A DNA stretch of 64,000 nt from contig CAWFPL010000008.1 in assembly GCA_963817785.1 (NCBI GenBank), positions 558,001 through 622,000 on the forward strand, in the 5' to 3' direction. A program made the position numbers and the translations under genes. The notes below the pieces were generated by a model that saw only the letters and a list, made by a program, of their open reading frames with translations, was not told where the DNA came from and ran no database searches. This DNA comes from JAKALD01 sp963817785. GTDB taxonomy: Bacteria > Pseudomonadota > Gammaproteobacteria > Burkholderiales > SG8-39. Within the stretch, counting starts at the first letter, position 1. The number at the start of each line of letters is the position of its first letter. Positions 46,360 to 54,978 of the stretch are shown piece after piece.

Positions 46360-47094
46360 ATGTCTTCTCCCACGCACGACGACATTCGCACCAACGCCTA
46401 CGTCGACGGCGAGCTCGACCCTTACGAGCGCGCGGCGCTTCTTGAGGAACTGGTGCGTAACCCGGAGCGTAGCCGCGAAGTGGCCGAACTGGGTGAGTTG
46501 AACGAGCTGGTGCGTCTTGCCTTCGAGCAGGTGCCCGATGCGCCGCAGGGCTCGTCCATCGCCCAGCCCACCTTGAGTCGCGTGAGCGGATTGCGGCGCA
46601 CTCTCGGCGCCGCTCTGGCGCTCGCGTTGTTAATTTCGACGTTTGGTGCCGGCTGGCTGGCACACGGCAGCAGCTCATCACGTGATTACCCACTCGCTGC
46701 GCCGCGTGAGATGCAACTCGCGGCGCCTTCGGCTCGTGCGCCCGGCGTGCTGCTGCTTTTGGCCTCATTCAAAGGCGAGCAACTCAGATCCACCCTGTGG
46801 CGTACGCGCGAGCTGCTCGAACGCAATCGCGGCAGCAACCTCAAGGTCGAGGTGGTCGTGACCGGAATGGCAGTAAAGTTTCTAAGGCGCGGCTTCTCAC
46901 CATATAACGATGAATTCACAGAGCTCATGCGCCGCTATCCCAACCTGCGAATTGTCGCTTGCGCTGCCAGTCTCCAGGCGTTGAGCGGGAACGGGCGAGC
47001 CCTACGCCTAATCAAGGAGGTGAACATGGCGCCCACGGCGGTCGAAGAGGTCGTCAACCGCCTCCACGAGGGCTGGGTCTATATCGAAACTTGA
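46360..47094 (+). CDS. membrane anti-sigma factor with a periplasmic DsrE-like domain
   Basis: 244 residues. Residues 1-60 look like an anti-sigma domain (TNAYVDGELDPYERAALLEE) but lack the zinc motif HxxxCxxC. A single transmembrane helix spans about 82-101 (TLGAALALALLISTFGAGWL). Residues about 128-244 resemble a DsrE/F-like fold: VLLLLASFKGEQLRSTLW, VEVVVTGMAVKFLRRG, LRIVACAASLQAL, EGWVYIET. The only cysteine, Cys201, lies where DsrE/TusD proteins carry their sulfur-binding Cys. The topology puts that domain in the periplasm, where it could sense sulfane sulfur and release the sigma factor. Confidence 0.8.
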   Translation: MSSPTHDDIRTNAYVDGELDPYERAALLEELVRNPERSREVAELGELNELVRLAFEQVPDAPQGSSIAQPTLSRVSGLRRTLGAALALALLISTFGAGWLAHGSSSSRDYPLAAPREMQLAAPSARAPGVLLLLASFKGEQLRSTLWRTRELLERNRGSNLKVEVVVTGMAVKFLRRGFSPYNDEFTELMRRYPNLRIVACAASLQALSGNGRALRLIKEVNMAPTAVEEVVNRLHEGWVYIET

Positions 47095-47232
47095 GTCGCC
47101 CAGGGAATAATGCCGCGGCCTGTTGGATCTATGCATTGTGGCGGTGTGCGGCACGCCGTGAATGCCGTGTCCGCACAACACGACACCGTAGCATTGCCGC
47201 TTGCATGGGACACTAAAGGAGAACGCTCAACC

Positions 47233-47700
47233 ATGGATTCGCACCGGAGAATCGTATTGAAACGTGCCGCTTCACTCGGCACACTTGGCTTTGCGCTGGG
47301 AGCGGGCTTGGTGCCCGAGACCGCACTCGCAACGTGGCCTGCCAGTGCTTTCCGCATCCACGACCAGAAGCAGGCTATCACCCTAGCTGAAGGCGCGAGC
47401 GCCATCGAAATGGGGCACGTCACAGTGACCGCCCCGGAGATCGCGGAGAACGGTGGGGCGGTGCCCGTGAGCGTCGAATCGGATCTTCCTGGCGTCGTTG
47501 CGATCAGCCTGTTTGCCGACAAGAACCCTTTTCCATTGAACTCCGAGTACGAGCTCGCCGAGGAGGCGATGCCTTTTGTCGCAACGCGCATTCGCTTAAG
47601 CGAGACGCAGCACGTCATGGCGGTAGTGAAGACCGCCGATGGCAAGCTCTATGGCGGAAAGGCGCTAGTCAAGGTGACCCTCGGCGGTTGCGGTGGATAA
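47233..47700 (+). CDS. soxY: SoxY sulfur-carrier protein
   Basis: 155 residues from ATG 47233 (AAGGAGAAC upstream). A twin-arginine type signal (HRRIVLKRAASLGTLGFALG) precedes the immunoglobulin-like SoxY domain. The C terminus is GGCGG, the swinging arm whose Cys carries the sulfur substrate through the Sox cycle. It is exported with SoxZ, encoded 14 bp downstream. It is the natural partner of SoxB and SoxCD in this window. Confidence 0.95.
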   Translation: MDSHRRIVLKRAASLGTLGFALGAGLVPETALATWPASAFRIHDQKQAITLAEGASAIEMGHVTVTAPEIAENGGAVPVSVESDLPGVVAISLFADKNPFPLNSEYELAEEAMPFVATRIRLSETQHVMAVVKTADGKLYGGKALVKVTLGGCGG

Positions 47701-47714
47701 GGAGGCAGAACAAC

Positions 47715-48050
47715 ATGGAACGCAAGCAAGGCAGCATCCGGATGCGGGCCCGCGCAAGCGCCGGCGTCACCAAGATCGAGACACTCATCGAGTACAAGAT
47801 CGTAACCGGCATGGTGAAGGACAAGCTAACTGGGCAGTTCGAGGTTAAAAAGCCGCAGCGCTTCGTCAAGACCATCACTGTGTCTCTCAACGGCAAGCAG
47901 ATATTCGCGGGGGACTTGAGCATTGGCTCGTCGAACGACCCGTTCCTTGCCCTCAAGGTGAAGGGTGGCAAGGACGGTGACATGGTCAAGGTGCATTGGG
48001 AGGATAACCAGGGAAACTGGGACGAGCTCACCCGTGCGGTGGGTGCCTAG
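47715..48050 (+). CDS. soxZ: SoxZ, partner of SoxY
   Basis: 111 residues from ATG 47715 with GGAGG ten bases upstream. KIETLIEYKIVTGMVKDKLTG, FVKTITVSLNGKQIFAGDL and KDGDMVKVHWEDNQG match SoxZ. It has no signal peptide, as usual: it is carried to the periplasm bound to SoxY. Confidence 0.95.
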   Translation: MERKQGSIRMRARASAGVTKIETLIEYKIVTGMVKDKLTGQFEVKKPQRFVKTITVSLNGKQIFAGDLSIGSSNDPFLALKVKGGKDGDMVKVHWEDNQGNWDELTRAVGA

Positions 48051-48168
48051 GCGTGATTCATCGAGAGGCTGTTAATCGCGAATTGTTCGCTAAGGCTGTC
48101 GCTGTCCGAAGAGCAAGAACGTAGACAACGACTCTACTGACGTTGCAATCACTAAGGAGGGCACGGGT

Positions 48169-48678
48169 GTGACTACAACCAAGAAAACGCGCCGGAGTTT
48201 CACGTCATTGTTAGCTGTATTGACATTTTTTCCCTTAATCGCATTCGCAGCAACCACCGAGGTCGCCGCAGCTTCATCGCAAAAAAACGAATACGGCTTT
48301 CCTTACTACAATCGGGACCACCCGTTTAAGGCAGTGTTTGAGGTGCCGAGCGATCCGAAGAAGTGGCCTTCCGTGCCTCTGGTGATTACACACAACCTCG
48401 TCTCTCTAATAGGGCATCACGTTCCTATCAAAGTTGTGCTCGTCGCACCCGGACCGACAATCCATTTTTTCATGAAGCAATTTAACGCGGATGGCTACAA
48501 ATCCCTTGAACGGCTACACGACCTAGGAGTAAAAATGGTCGCGTGCGATGCGGCATTGCTTGCCTTCAACGTACCCCAATCGGCCCTTTTTCCATTTGTC
48601 GGCGTCGCATATCCGAGCGGTGTTGTCGCCATCCTGAAGTTGCAAAGCGAGGGGTACTCCTACGAGACCTGGCCATAA
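48169..48678 (+). CDS. periplasmic DsrE-like protein
   Basis: 169 residues from GTG 48169 (AAGGAGG eight bases upstream). A signal peptide (FTSLLAVLTFFPLIAFA) is followed by a DsrE/F-like fold: KAVFEVPSDPKKWPSVPLV, IKVVLVAPGPTIHFFM, and VKMVACDAALLAF with the conserved-position Cys126. It is the soluble counterpart of the domain fused to the anti-sigma factor and could carry or present sulfane sulfur. Codons are noticeably AT-richer than in the rest of the window, a sign of transfer. Confidence 0.75.
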   Translation: MTTTKKTRRSFTSLLAVLTFFPLIAFAATTEVAAASSQKNEYGFPYYNRDHPFKAVFEVPSDPKKWPSVPLVITHNLVSLIGHHVPIKVVLVAPGPTIHFFMKQFNADGYKSLERLHDLGVKMVACDAALLAFNVPQSALFPFVGVAYPSGVVAILKLQSEGYSYETWP

Positions 48679-48913
48679 ACGGGTCCCCGCAGCGGTACGC
48701 CGCGCAATCGAGGAAGGTCTTGCACGAGCGAGGCGCGCAGGGGCCTGAGCATCGAGGCACAAAAAGCACCTCCGCTTGCGCTGTGCCGCGTACGAACGGG
48801 CTACGTAGGCTGCGGAAACGATTCCACGGGCTTTCCACGGCGCGCGCGCAATTAACTGGATGTGGTTTGGTGCAATCTGGCACAACACACGTTACCGAAG
48901 AGAGGATATTGCA

Positions 48914-49804
48914 ATGAAAAGAGCGCTTGGGATTTCGATCGCCGCTCTGCTGATGATGCCGCTTTGCGTGTCGGCAACTGAGGTCAATGCGCAAACGTCG
49001 CAAACGTCGGCAACGACAGCTGAAATACGAGTTCGGGTATTTGCTTCCGAGGCTATGGAAAAGCCGTTACGGCAGCTGGGATACCAGTTCCAAAAACAAC
49101 ATCCGAACGTGGCCATTCATTACGAATTCGGGGCGTCACGAGTTTTCATGATAGGTATTGAGCAGGGTATTCCTCCGGATCTTTTCGTCTCGGCTGGCGA
49201 AAAGTACCAAGACCAGTTAACGAATTCGGCATCCGTTAACTTGTTTTCCACGCTCGCGCATGATCATCTGGTCGCGGTAACGCCGTGTGGTCCACCACCA
49301 CCGTGCTGTGAAGCACAAGGCGTGAGCGATTCAAGCGGGATTACGGAAAAAAGCCTGGTTACAAGCCTGCTGAACCCCGATGTGGTGCTCACAATCGCGT
49401 CGCCGACGCTAAGCCCGGCGGGTCAGGCAACGATCGACATTTTCAAAGAAATGGATAAAAAGCTTCCGGGCGCGTTCCAGAAAATAATGGGGCATGCGAT
49501 GGAAGTAATGGATGTCGGCCTCGTCGCGCGAGCCGTGACGCATAGGGAATCGAACATCGGGATACTCTACGCCTCCCAAGTAACAGGGCTGGAAAGGCAA
49601 GGTGAGTGCGTACGGGAGGTACCGATACCATCTTCCTACCATGCGCAGATGCCGTTCACCGTATCCGTACTGAACAAGTCACGCTTTCATGCTGTGGACG
49701 CAGAACGTAAGGAGCTCGATAAAGATCTTGAAGCGCTTTACTTATCCAAAGCTGGCCAGAAAGTATTGGCAGAGTGGGGATTTGCGCCAGCCAACAGCAA
49801 ATAA
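48914..49804 (+). CDS. ModA-like periplasmic anion-binding protein
   Basis: 296 residues from ATG 48914 with GAGGATA upstream and a signal peptide (ALGISIAALLMMPLCVSA). The fold is that of ModA-type molybdate/tungstate binding proteins: RVFASEAMEKPLRQLGYQF, FGASRVFMIGIEQGIPPDLF, VLTIASPTLSPAGQATIDI, NIGILYASQV. An unusual cysteine cluster (PCGPPPPCC) sits in the middle. No modB or modC follows. SoxC needs molybdenum, so supply of oxyanion to the sulfur-oxidation system is a reasonable but unproven reading. Confidence 0.72.
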   Translation: MKRALGISIAALLMMPLCVSATEVNAQTSQTSATTAEIRVRVFASEAMEKPLRQLGYQFQKQHPNVAIHYEFGASRVFMIGIEQGIPPDLFVSAGEKYQDQLTNSASVNLFSTLAHDHLVAVTPCGPPPPCCEAQGVSDSSGITEKSLVTSLLNPDVVLTIASPTLSPAGQATIDIFKEMDKKLPGAFQKIMGHAMEVMDVGLVARAVTHRESNIGILYASQVTGLERQGECVREVPIPSSYHAQMPFTVSVLNKSRFHAVDAERKELDKDLEALYLSKAGQKVLAEWGFAPANSK

Positions 49805-49918
49805 GAATGCCGAGAGCGTGCGTGCCATGGGCGCAGGGTGGCAGATTTGGTTCGCAGTGGCGTCCTGAGGGTTACCTCGCATTCGTACTGGGTTAATTGA
49901 GAGTTTTCGGCATCCCAT

Positions 49919-49957
49919 CGCTCTGGCGGCCCGGCGCATGTGCCGGCCGCCAGAGCG
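49919..49957. repeat. 13-bp perfect inverted repeat
   Basis: CGCTCTGGCGGCC and its exact complement are separated by 13 bases that can pair further at their ends. There is no T-run on either side, so it is not an ordinary terminator. It sits at the end of the IS3 remnant. Confidence 0.6.
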
Positions 49958-50290
49958 AACTCCGTCGGTGTGGGTTCCTGGAGCCTTGTGAGCCCCGCCT
50001 CATTGCTGTCCGTGTGCCAAGCCTCGATAACACGCTTTGCGTTCCGCATCGAGACGAACCAGTGCCTGTTCCAGGCACGTCTCGCGCAGTCGTCCGTTGA
50101 ATGACTCGACGCGCGCTGTAGCGACTTGCTTGGCCGCAAGGAGCCGATGCTGACCTTGTCCACGTAGACCCGTAGATCAAGCGCCCGCCCGACGAATTCC
50201 GAACCGGTGCCGCAGAAGATTCGCTTCGGTGCGCCACGCCCCCTACTAATCCACTTGAGCGCTGCGACGACCTGCACAACAAACCCGCGC
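49955..50290 (-). pseudogene. decayed IS3-family transposase, 3' end
   Basis: Minus-strand frames give ALKWISRGRGAPKRIFCGTG, SEFVGRALDLRVYV, NRHWFVSMRNAKRVIEAWH and TPTEFALAAG, the end of an IS3-group integrase core (D-N-G-S-E-F block through the conserved Glu region). The catalytic DN has become GT, and a frameshift is needed between about 50150 and 50060. Upstream parts are absent. It lies at the right end of the sulfur-oxidation island. Confidence 0.75.
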
Positions 50291-50442
50291 CGCGGCAGCT
50301 AAGGGCAGGATGACGCACATTCCCCGTTTGCTTCCAGCTCCAATGCGCAGGTGCTCAAACGCGCACCACATATGTAGGCGGGACACGGTCGAGTTCGCCG
50401 CTTACCTCACATTGGCCGATCGGAGCCTGACCGAAAATACCG

Positions 50443-50753
50443 GCGTATCGCGCCCGCTTCAGAGCGCCCCCCGCCCTCAGCGCACGTCGAATACGAGCTT
50501 TCCCCGAAGGTGACGGCCTTCGCTCGTGGCGTGGGCCGCGGCAGCGGCCGACAGGGGATAGCGCGTGATCTCGGGGAGACGCACGGCACCCGACAGCACG
50601 AGCGCGATGAGGCGGTCGAGATGGCGTCGGTCGCGTCCGACGTTCGGGCGGTACGCGCTCACGTCCGTCCGTGGCGAGGAAGGTGCCGATGCGCCCGAGG
50701 CGATGAACGCGGCCCGACCACCAGGTCGCAACACGGCAAACGACTTCAACGCC
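50443..50753 (-). repeat. direct repeat copy B (3' end of oxidoreductase gene)
   Basis: Matches 40177-40489 in the same orientation, including about 30 bp beyond the stop codon. With copy A it brackets the sox genes. Confidence 0.8.
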
Positions 50754-51400
50754 ACTTCACCACCGACCGTATCGAAGACTGCATCGCAGGCCGACACTTT
50801 GTGCGTGAAATCCTCGGTCCGATAGTCGATGACCTCGTCCGCGCCGAGCCCGCGCACGTAGGCATGGTTCGCGGCGCTCGCGGTGGTGACGACACGCGCC
50901 CCGATGTGCTTGGCGAGCTGGATCGCAAAGCCCGCAACGCCGCCCGCGCCGCCCTGGATCAGGATCGTCTCGCCGCGCGCCAGCTGAAGCGTGTCCTCGA
51001 TCGAAACCAAAGCCGTCAAGCCGGCCAGCGCAAGCGCGGCGCATTGCGCATGCGACAGCGCGTCGGGCTTGCGCGCCACGATCGCTGCCTTGATCGCGAT
51101 CCTCTCCGCATACGCACCCTCCTGGCCCGCGTCGCAAACACCGAAGACCGGATCACCCACTTTGAAATCGCTCACCCCGGTTCCCAGCGCCGCGACGACG
51201 CCGGAGAAGTCTCGGCCCAACACGTATGGAAAGCGCGCAACGGGCGCGTAGCCTCCGCCACGCATTTTCCAGTCGGCTGCATTCACGCTCGCGGCATGTA
51301 CGTCCACGAGCAGTTCGCCTGGGCCGGCCTCGGGGTCGGGTACGTCGCCGTACCGCAAGACCTCGGGACCGCCATGCCGCATGAAAAAGGCTGCCTTCAT
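50477..51400 (-). CDS. NADPH:quinone oxidoreductase-like MDR enzyme
   Basis: 307 residues, complete. MKAAFFMRHGGPEVLRYGDV opens the GroES-like domain, VLGRDFSGVVAALGTGV and GDPVFGVCDAGQEGAYAE follow, and the nucleotide-binding domain has ETILIQGGAGGVAGFAIQLA. The zinc ligands of alcohol dehydrogenases are absent, as in zeta-crystallin-like quinone reductases. Its 3' end is duplicated at 40177-40489. Confidence 0.9.
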   Translation of the reverse strand: MKAAFFMRHGGPEVLRYGDVPDPEAGPGELLVDVHAASVNAADWKMRGGGYAPVARFPYVLGRDFSGVVAALGTGVSDFKVGDPVFGVCDAGQEGAYAERIAIKAAIVARKPDALSHAQCAALALAGLTALVSIEDTLQLARGETILIQGGAGGVAGFAIQLAKHIGARVVTTASAANHAYVRGLGADEVIDYRTEDFTHKVSACDAVFDTVGGEVALKSFAVLRPGGRAAFIASGASAPSSPRTDVSAYRPNVGRDRRHLDRLIALVLSGAVRLPEITRYPLSAAAAAHATSEGRHLRGKLVFDVR

Positions 51401-51529
51401 CGATGTACCGATTTCGTGAATACCAGGGGCTTCAGCGTATCAGCACCGGTCGAGCTCGGCGAAAAATTCTCGGCCTTCGGAGCGCCGGTCACTGGCGTCG
51501 CGCCTTGCGTTCAGCACCTGGCGGCCTAG

Positions 51530-51754
51530 TCAGGCTTCCAGCGGACGGAGGCGGGCGATCATTTCGTTCCACGCTTCGACGGCTTCGGCGATGGCGGCTG
51601 CTTCGTCCTTGCCCGCCACCGCAATCGCGGGACCGATCTGCCCGCAGACGGGACAGATCGCGCGGTAGACGATCTCGTCATGCCCATCCGCGCCGCGGCG
51701 GGTGCCGCGACGCACATCGACATCGGCTCCACAGGTGCAAGGTCTCTTTCTCAT
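51530..51754 (-). CDS. small Lar-like zinc-ribbon protein
   Basis: 74 residues. Two cysteine pairs (RPCTCG and CPVCG) frame a small ribbon, and the C-terminal helix EAAAIAEAVEAWNEMIARL has the EAW-N pattern of Lar/restriction-alleviation-like phage proteins. Its job is unknown. It stands alone, 36 bp downstream of the toxin gene on the same strand. Confidence 0.6.
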   Translation of the reverse strand: MRKRPCTCGADVDVRRGTRRGADGHDEIVYRAICPVCGQIGPAIAVAGKDEAAAIAEAVEAWNEMIARLRPLEA

Positions 51755-51790
51755 AGGTCAGTCGACTCGGGATTCGGTTTGGTCTCAAGC

Positions 51791-52087
51791 CTACGTTCTT
51801 GTGTACCCTGCCTCCTTCTGACCGCGGATGGCGAGCACAAACACGGTATCAAGTTCTGCAACGTATCGATACAGTGCGACGTAACCGCGCCCACGGTGGC
51901 CGATCACAAGTTCTCTAAGGTCCGCTCGGACAGGTCGACCGATCAGCGGATTGCGCTCTAGCACGTCGATTGCCCGCATGATGTCTTCAACGCGCGACGG
52001 CGTTTCCGCCACCCGATGCTGAAACAGGTGTTCCAAGATGCGATCGAGATCATCCCCAACCTCCGGCGCGAGCTCGACCCGCGGCAT
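51791..52087 (-). CDS. RelE/ParE-family toxin
   Basis: 98 residues of the ParE/RelE fold: RVELAPEVGDDLDRILEHLF, DVLERNPLIGRPVRADLREL, GHRGRGYVALYRYVAELDTVFVLAI. It starts two bases after the antitoxin stop. ParE-like members poison gyrase and RelE-like ones cut mRNA; the sequence does not settle which. Confidence 0.85.
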   Translation of the reverse strand: MPRVELAPEVGDDLDRILEHLFQHRVAETPSRVEDIMRAIDVLERNPLIGRPVRADLRELVIGHRGRGYVALYRYVAELDTVFVLAIRGQKEAGYTRT

Positions 52088-52089
52088 GA

Positions 52090-52374
52090 CTAGCGCGCAA
52101 GGGCTCGCGGCTTCGGTCGAGCGACCCTTTTTCCGGTGAGCCGACGCTCAAGATAGCGGCGCATCTCGTTCCACGGCACCGTCTCTCCAGAAGCGACAAT
52201 TTCAGCGTACCGCCGCTCCGCCGTATCCTGGAACTCCCCCCTGCGCTCTTCCTGTTCAGCCTTCTCGGCTATCGCTTCCAGAATGAAACTGTGCGCGGTG
52301 GTTCCAGCGCGTGCTGCTGCGCGCGCGATGCGCTCCTTGAGATCCTGCGGCAGGCGAATGGTGGTTGTGGACAT
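52090..52374 (-). CDS. ribbon-helix-helix antitoxin
   Basis: 94 residues from ATG 52374. MSTTTIRLPQDLKERIARAA is a classical RHH DNA-binding start, followed by a charged helical tail that would wrap the toxin. It is the first gene of the pair, with a palindromic operator 28 bp upstream. Confidence 0.85.
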   Translation of the reverse strand: MSTTTIRLPQDLKERIARAAARAGTTAHSFILEAIAEKAEQEERRGEFQDTAERRYAEIVASGETVPWNEMRRYLERRLTGKRVARPKPRALAR

Positions 52375-52401
52375 CGCGATGTTCCACGCAGAAAACCGCA
52401 C

Positions 52402-52421
52402 TGTAGCACAACAGTGCTACA
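52402..52421. promoter_or_regulatory. antitoxin operator palindrome
   Basis: TGTAGCAC-AACA-GTGCTACA, perfect 8-bp arms, just upstream of the antitoxin start. It is the likely site for autoregulation by the RHH antitoxin. Confidence 0.65.
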
Positions 52422-52588
52422 CGGATATGCCAACGGTCGGGAGCGTAATCCGACCCGCACCCCGCCCCAGCGGCGTCGCTCCGCGATCCTCCACCGCGGG
52501 CGCGGCGGCGGCGGGCTATGGATGACCCGCCGCCTCTACCCCAGGCACCGCGCGCCTGGCCTCACAGCCGCGGCGCGCTCGCGCTCGG

Positions 52589-53575
52589 TCACTTGGGCGC
52601 CATCATCTCCCTGAGCTTCGGGCCGTACTTCGGGCTGAGCGCCACGAGCGAATCCCATGCGGCGTCATACGCGGTTTTCAGCATCGCCTTCGACTGCGCA
52701 GGGTCGAGCTTGATGACCTGGATGCCTGCTGCCTGCTGCCGCTTGATCTCGTTCGGGGCGTCCTTCTTTATGGACTCCACGGCAAGGTTCTCCAGCCACA
52801 CTCGTTCCTTCTCGAGAAATGCGCGCTGCTTGGGCGTCAGCTTTTTCCAGCTATTTGCATTGAAAATCACCCCTAGCTCCACGGAGTAGAAGCCGGGCTC
52901 GATGCGGTATTTGGTCCTTCCCTGCCAGTTGAAGTCGAAGATGCCGATCAGCGGCCACGCATAACCATCGACGACATGATTCTCCAACGCGGTATAAACC
53001 TCCCCGGGCGCGATCTCCACGCCGGTGATGCCCATCTTGTAGAAGAAATCCCGATAAATGGGCGCGCTGCGGATCTTCAGTCCGGCCAGTTTTCCGTTTT
53101 CGATCTTCTCGTTGGTGTAAATGTAGTAGCGCATCCCCTCGCCGGTGCGAGCGTAGTAGTAGAGCCCCTTCTGCAGGAATATCTTGTTCAGGTCATGCAT
53201 CACCCCGTCGCGGCGCATCTGCGACATGGTCAGATCGGTGTAGTTGAGCGCTTGCCCCTCCGGCACGATCGAGGCCGTGTACGAGGTGGTGGTGTTCCCC
53301 AGGTCGACCACCCCGGTCTTGATGGCATTGGCGAGCTGGAAGGTGGGAATCGCCTTGGGTCCGCCGATGTAATTGATATGCACCAGCCCCTTGCCCTGCT
53401 CGTTGACCCGCTTGACGAAGGTCTCGAAGTTGCGCGCGTAGTACGAGCCTTCCGGAAAGGCGTTCGCTGCCCGTAGCGTGACCTCCTGTGCCCCTGCCGG
53501 CGTCGTGCCAAGCAAGCACGCGGCCGCGCAGCCAGCCGCCAGAGCGAAGTACCCTCTTACACCATGCCTCGTCAT
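52589..53575 (-). CDS. dctP: TRAP transporter substrate-binding protein
   Basis: 328 residues with a signal peptide (GYFALAAGCAAACLLGTTPAGA). DctP-type features: LRAANAFPEGSYYARNFETF, LANAIKTGVVDLGNTTTSYT, LAGLKIRSAPIYRDFFYKMG (with the substrate-carboxylate Arg), ITGVEIAPGEVYTALENHVV and DGYAWPLIGI. It binds an organic acid in the periplasm for the DctQM membrane unit encoded upstream. It is the last gene of the second oxygenase operon. Confidence 0.9.
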   Translation of the reverse strand: MTRHGVRGYFALAAGCAAACLLGTTPAGAQEVTLRAANAFPEGSYYARNFETFVKRVNEQGKGLVHINYIGGPKAIPTFQLANAIKTGVVDLGNTTTSYTASIVPEGQALNYTDLTMSQMRRDGVMHDLNKIFLQKGLYYYARTGEGMRYYIYTNEKIENGKLAGLKIRSAPIYRDFFYKMGITGVEIAPGEVYTALENHVVDGYAWPLIGIFDFNWQGRTKYRIEPGFYSVELGVIFNANSWKKLTPKQRAFLEKERVWLENLAVESIKKDAPNEIKRQQAAGIQVIKLDPAQSKAMLKTAYDAAWDSLVALSPKYGPKLREMMAPK

Positions 53576-53675
53576 TGCCCTCTCCCATTCAAGATAAAGT
53601 GGACTCTTGCCCCAGCGTGAAGACGCCCCCGGGGACCTTAATTCCGCCGACCGGACAACGCGTCCGAACCAGTGG

Positions 53676-54914
53676 TCATACCGGCTTTCCTTTGCTCGTC
53701 GCCCAGGACTTCATGAGCGAGTTGGAGGGCATTGCCTCGTCGATGAGCTTGCGGGCCGTCTCGGCGCCCGCTACGGGCAAGCCGGCGGGATCCAGCTTCC
53801 CGATCTGCACCAGCACCGAGGCCTGATCCCAATAGATGTGTTCGTGGTAGAGCTTGTCGCCGCGGAAACAGACGATCGCCACCAGCGGTATCTCGACGTA
53901 GCGCCCCGTGGGAGGAATTCCCGGGAGCATCCAGTCGATCTCCATATCGTGAGTGAAGCAGAACAGCATTTCGTCCACGACGCGGTCCGCCCCGATGGTG
54001 CGCGAGATGGGGATCAGCCTGGTGTCCTTGGGGGTCCTGGGAATGAAGTGGTATTTGTAGAACCGCGACAGGTCGGCTTGCCCGACGCCGCCGGTCATGG
54101 TGGGAATGTGGTTCACATACGGCTCTTGCACCATGGTCGCCATGGTCGCCTTGACGTCGCGAGTGGCGAATTCATACTCGGTGTGCTTGTCCCAGAGCGT
54201 CGACAGGTCGTAGCGCGGGCCGAGCGCCTTGCGCAGCGCGGCGATCGAGCGCGAATGCGCCATCAACGAGGCCGGCTTGTCGAACGAATCCCGCCCCTTG
54301 CTCGCAAACGCGTGGCCGGCGCCCGGATACATGTAAACCTCGACGTCCTGCCGCCCGGCGAATGCGGCCTTGACTTGCGCAGCGGCGGCGGGCGGCGCGT
54401 AGTCGTCCTTGTCCCCGAAGTGAAAGACCACGGGGCACTTGACGTTCGGTGCTTCATCGAGCGCCTGCTCGATTCCGACCCCGTAGTAGCTCACTGCGCA
54501 ATCGACCCCGACGCGTGCGGCCGTCAAATAGGCGAGCTTCCCCCCCAGACAGAATCCAAGCACGCCGACTTTGCCGGTGCACTCGGCAAGCGTGCGTGCC
54601 GCGGCTACCGTCTGCGCAATATCCTTGACCGCGGTATCGACGTCGAAGCGCTGGTAGTAATCGAACGCCTTCTCGAAATCGGCCGGGGTGTGCCCGAGCT
54701 CGATGCGCGGACTGAATCTCCAGAACAAGTCCGGCGCAATCGCGACGTAACCTTCCTCGGCGTAGTAGTCGACGACGTCCCGCAGCGCCTTGTTGACCCC
54801 GAAAATCTCCTGCAGCACGATGACCGCCGGCCCCGAGCCCGACGGTGGTACGGCGACATACGCGTCGAACGATCCCCCGTCGTGCGCCTTGACCTTGATG
54901 TATCTGCCCGACAT
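53676..54914 (-). CDS. dienelactone hydrolase fused to an NTF2/SnoaL-like domain
   Basis: 412 residues from ATG 54914. Residues 1 to about 225 are a dienelactone hydrolase: VIVLQEIFGVNKALRDV, GFCLGGKLAYL with the nucleophile Cys, FHFGDKDDYAPP with the Asp and YPGAGHAFASKG with the His. Residues about 245-410 are an NTF2/SnoaL-like domain (FYKYHFIPRTPKDTRLIPIS, HDMEIDWMLPGIPPTGRYVE). Dienelactone hydrolases open lactones formed in ring cleavage, so this fits an aromatic pathway. The role of the second domain is unknown. Confidence 0.85.
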   Translation of the reverse strand: MSGRYIKVKAHDGGSFDAYVAVPPSGSGPAVIVLQEIFGVNKALRDVVDYYAEEGYVAIAPDLFWRFSPRIELGHTPADFEKAFDYYQRFDVDTAVKDIAQTVAAARTLAECTGKVGVLGFCLGGKLAYLTAARVGVDCAVSYYGVGIEQALDEAPNVKCPVVFHFGDKDDYAPPAAAAQVKAAFAGRQDVEVYMYPGAGHAFASKGRDSFDKPASLMAHSRSIAALRKALGPRYDLSTLWDKHTEYEFATRDVKATMATMVQEPYVNHIPTMTGGVGQADLSRFYKYHFIPRTPKDTRLIPISRTIGADRVVDEMLFCFTHDMEIDWMLPGIPPTGRYVEIPLVAIVCFRGDKLYHEHIYWDQASVLVQIGKLDPAGLPVAGAETARKLIDEAMPSNSLMKSWATSKGKPV

Positions 54915-54978
54915 CGTCAGCTTCCTCCTCGTCAGCACCTGATACGGTTTTTGGATGCGATTGCTCTACCCGCTCGCG

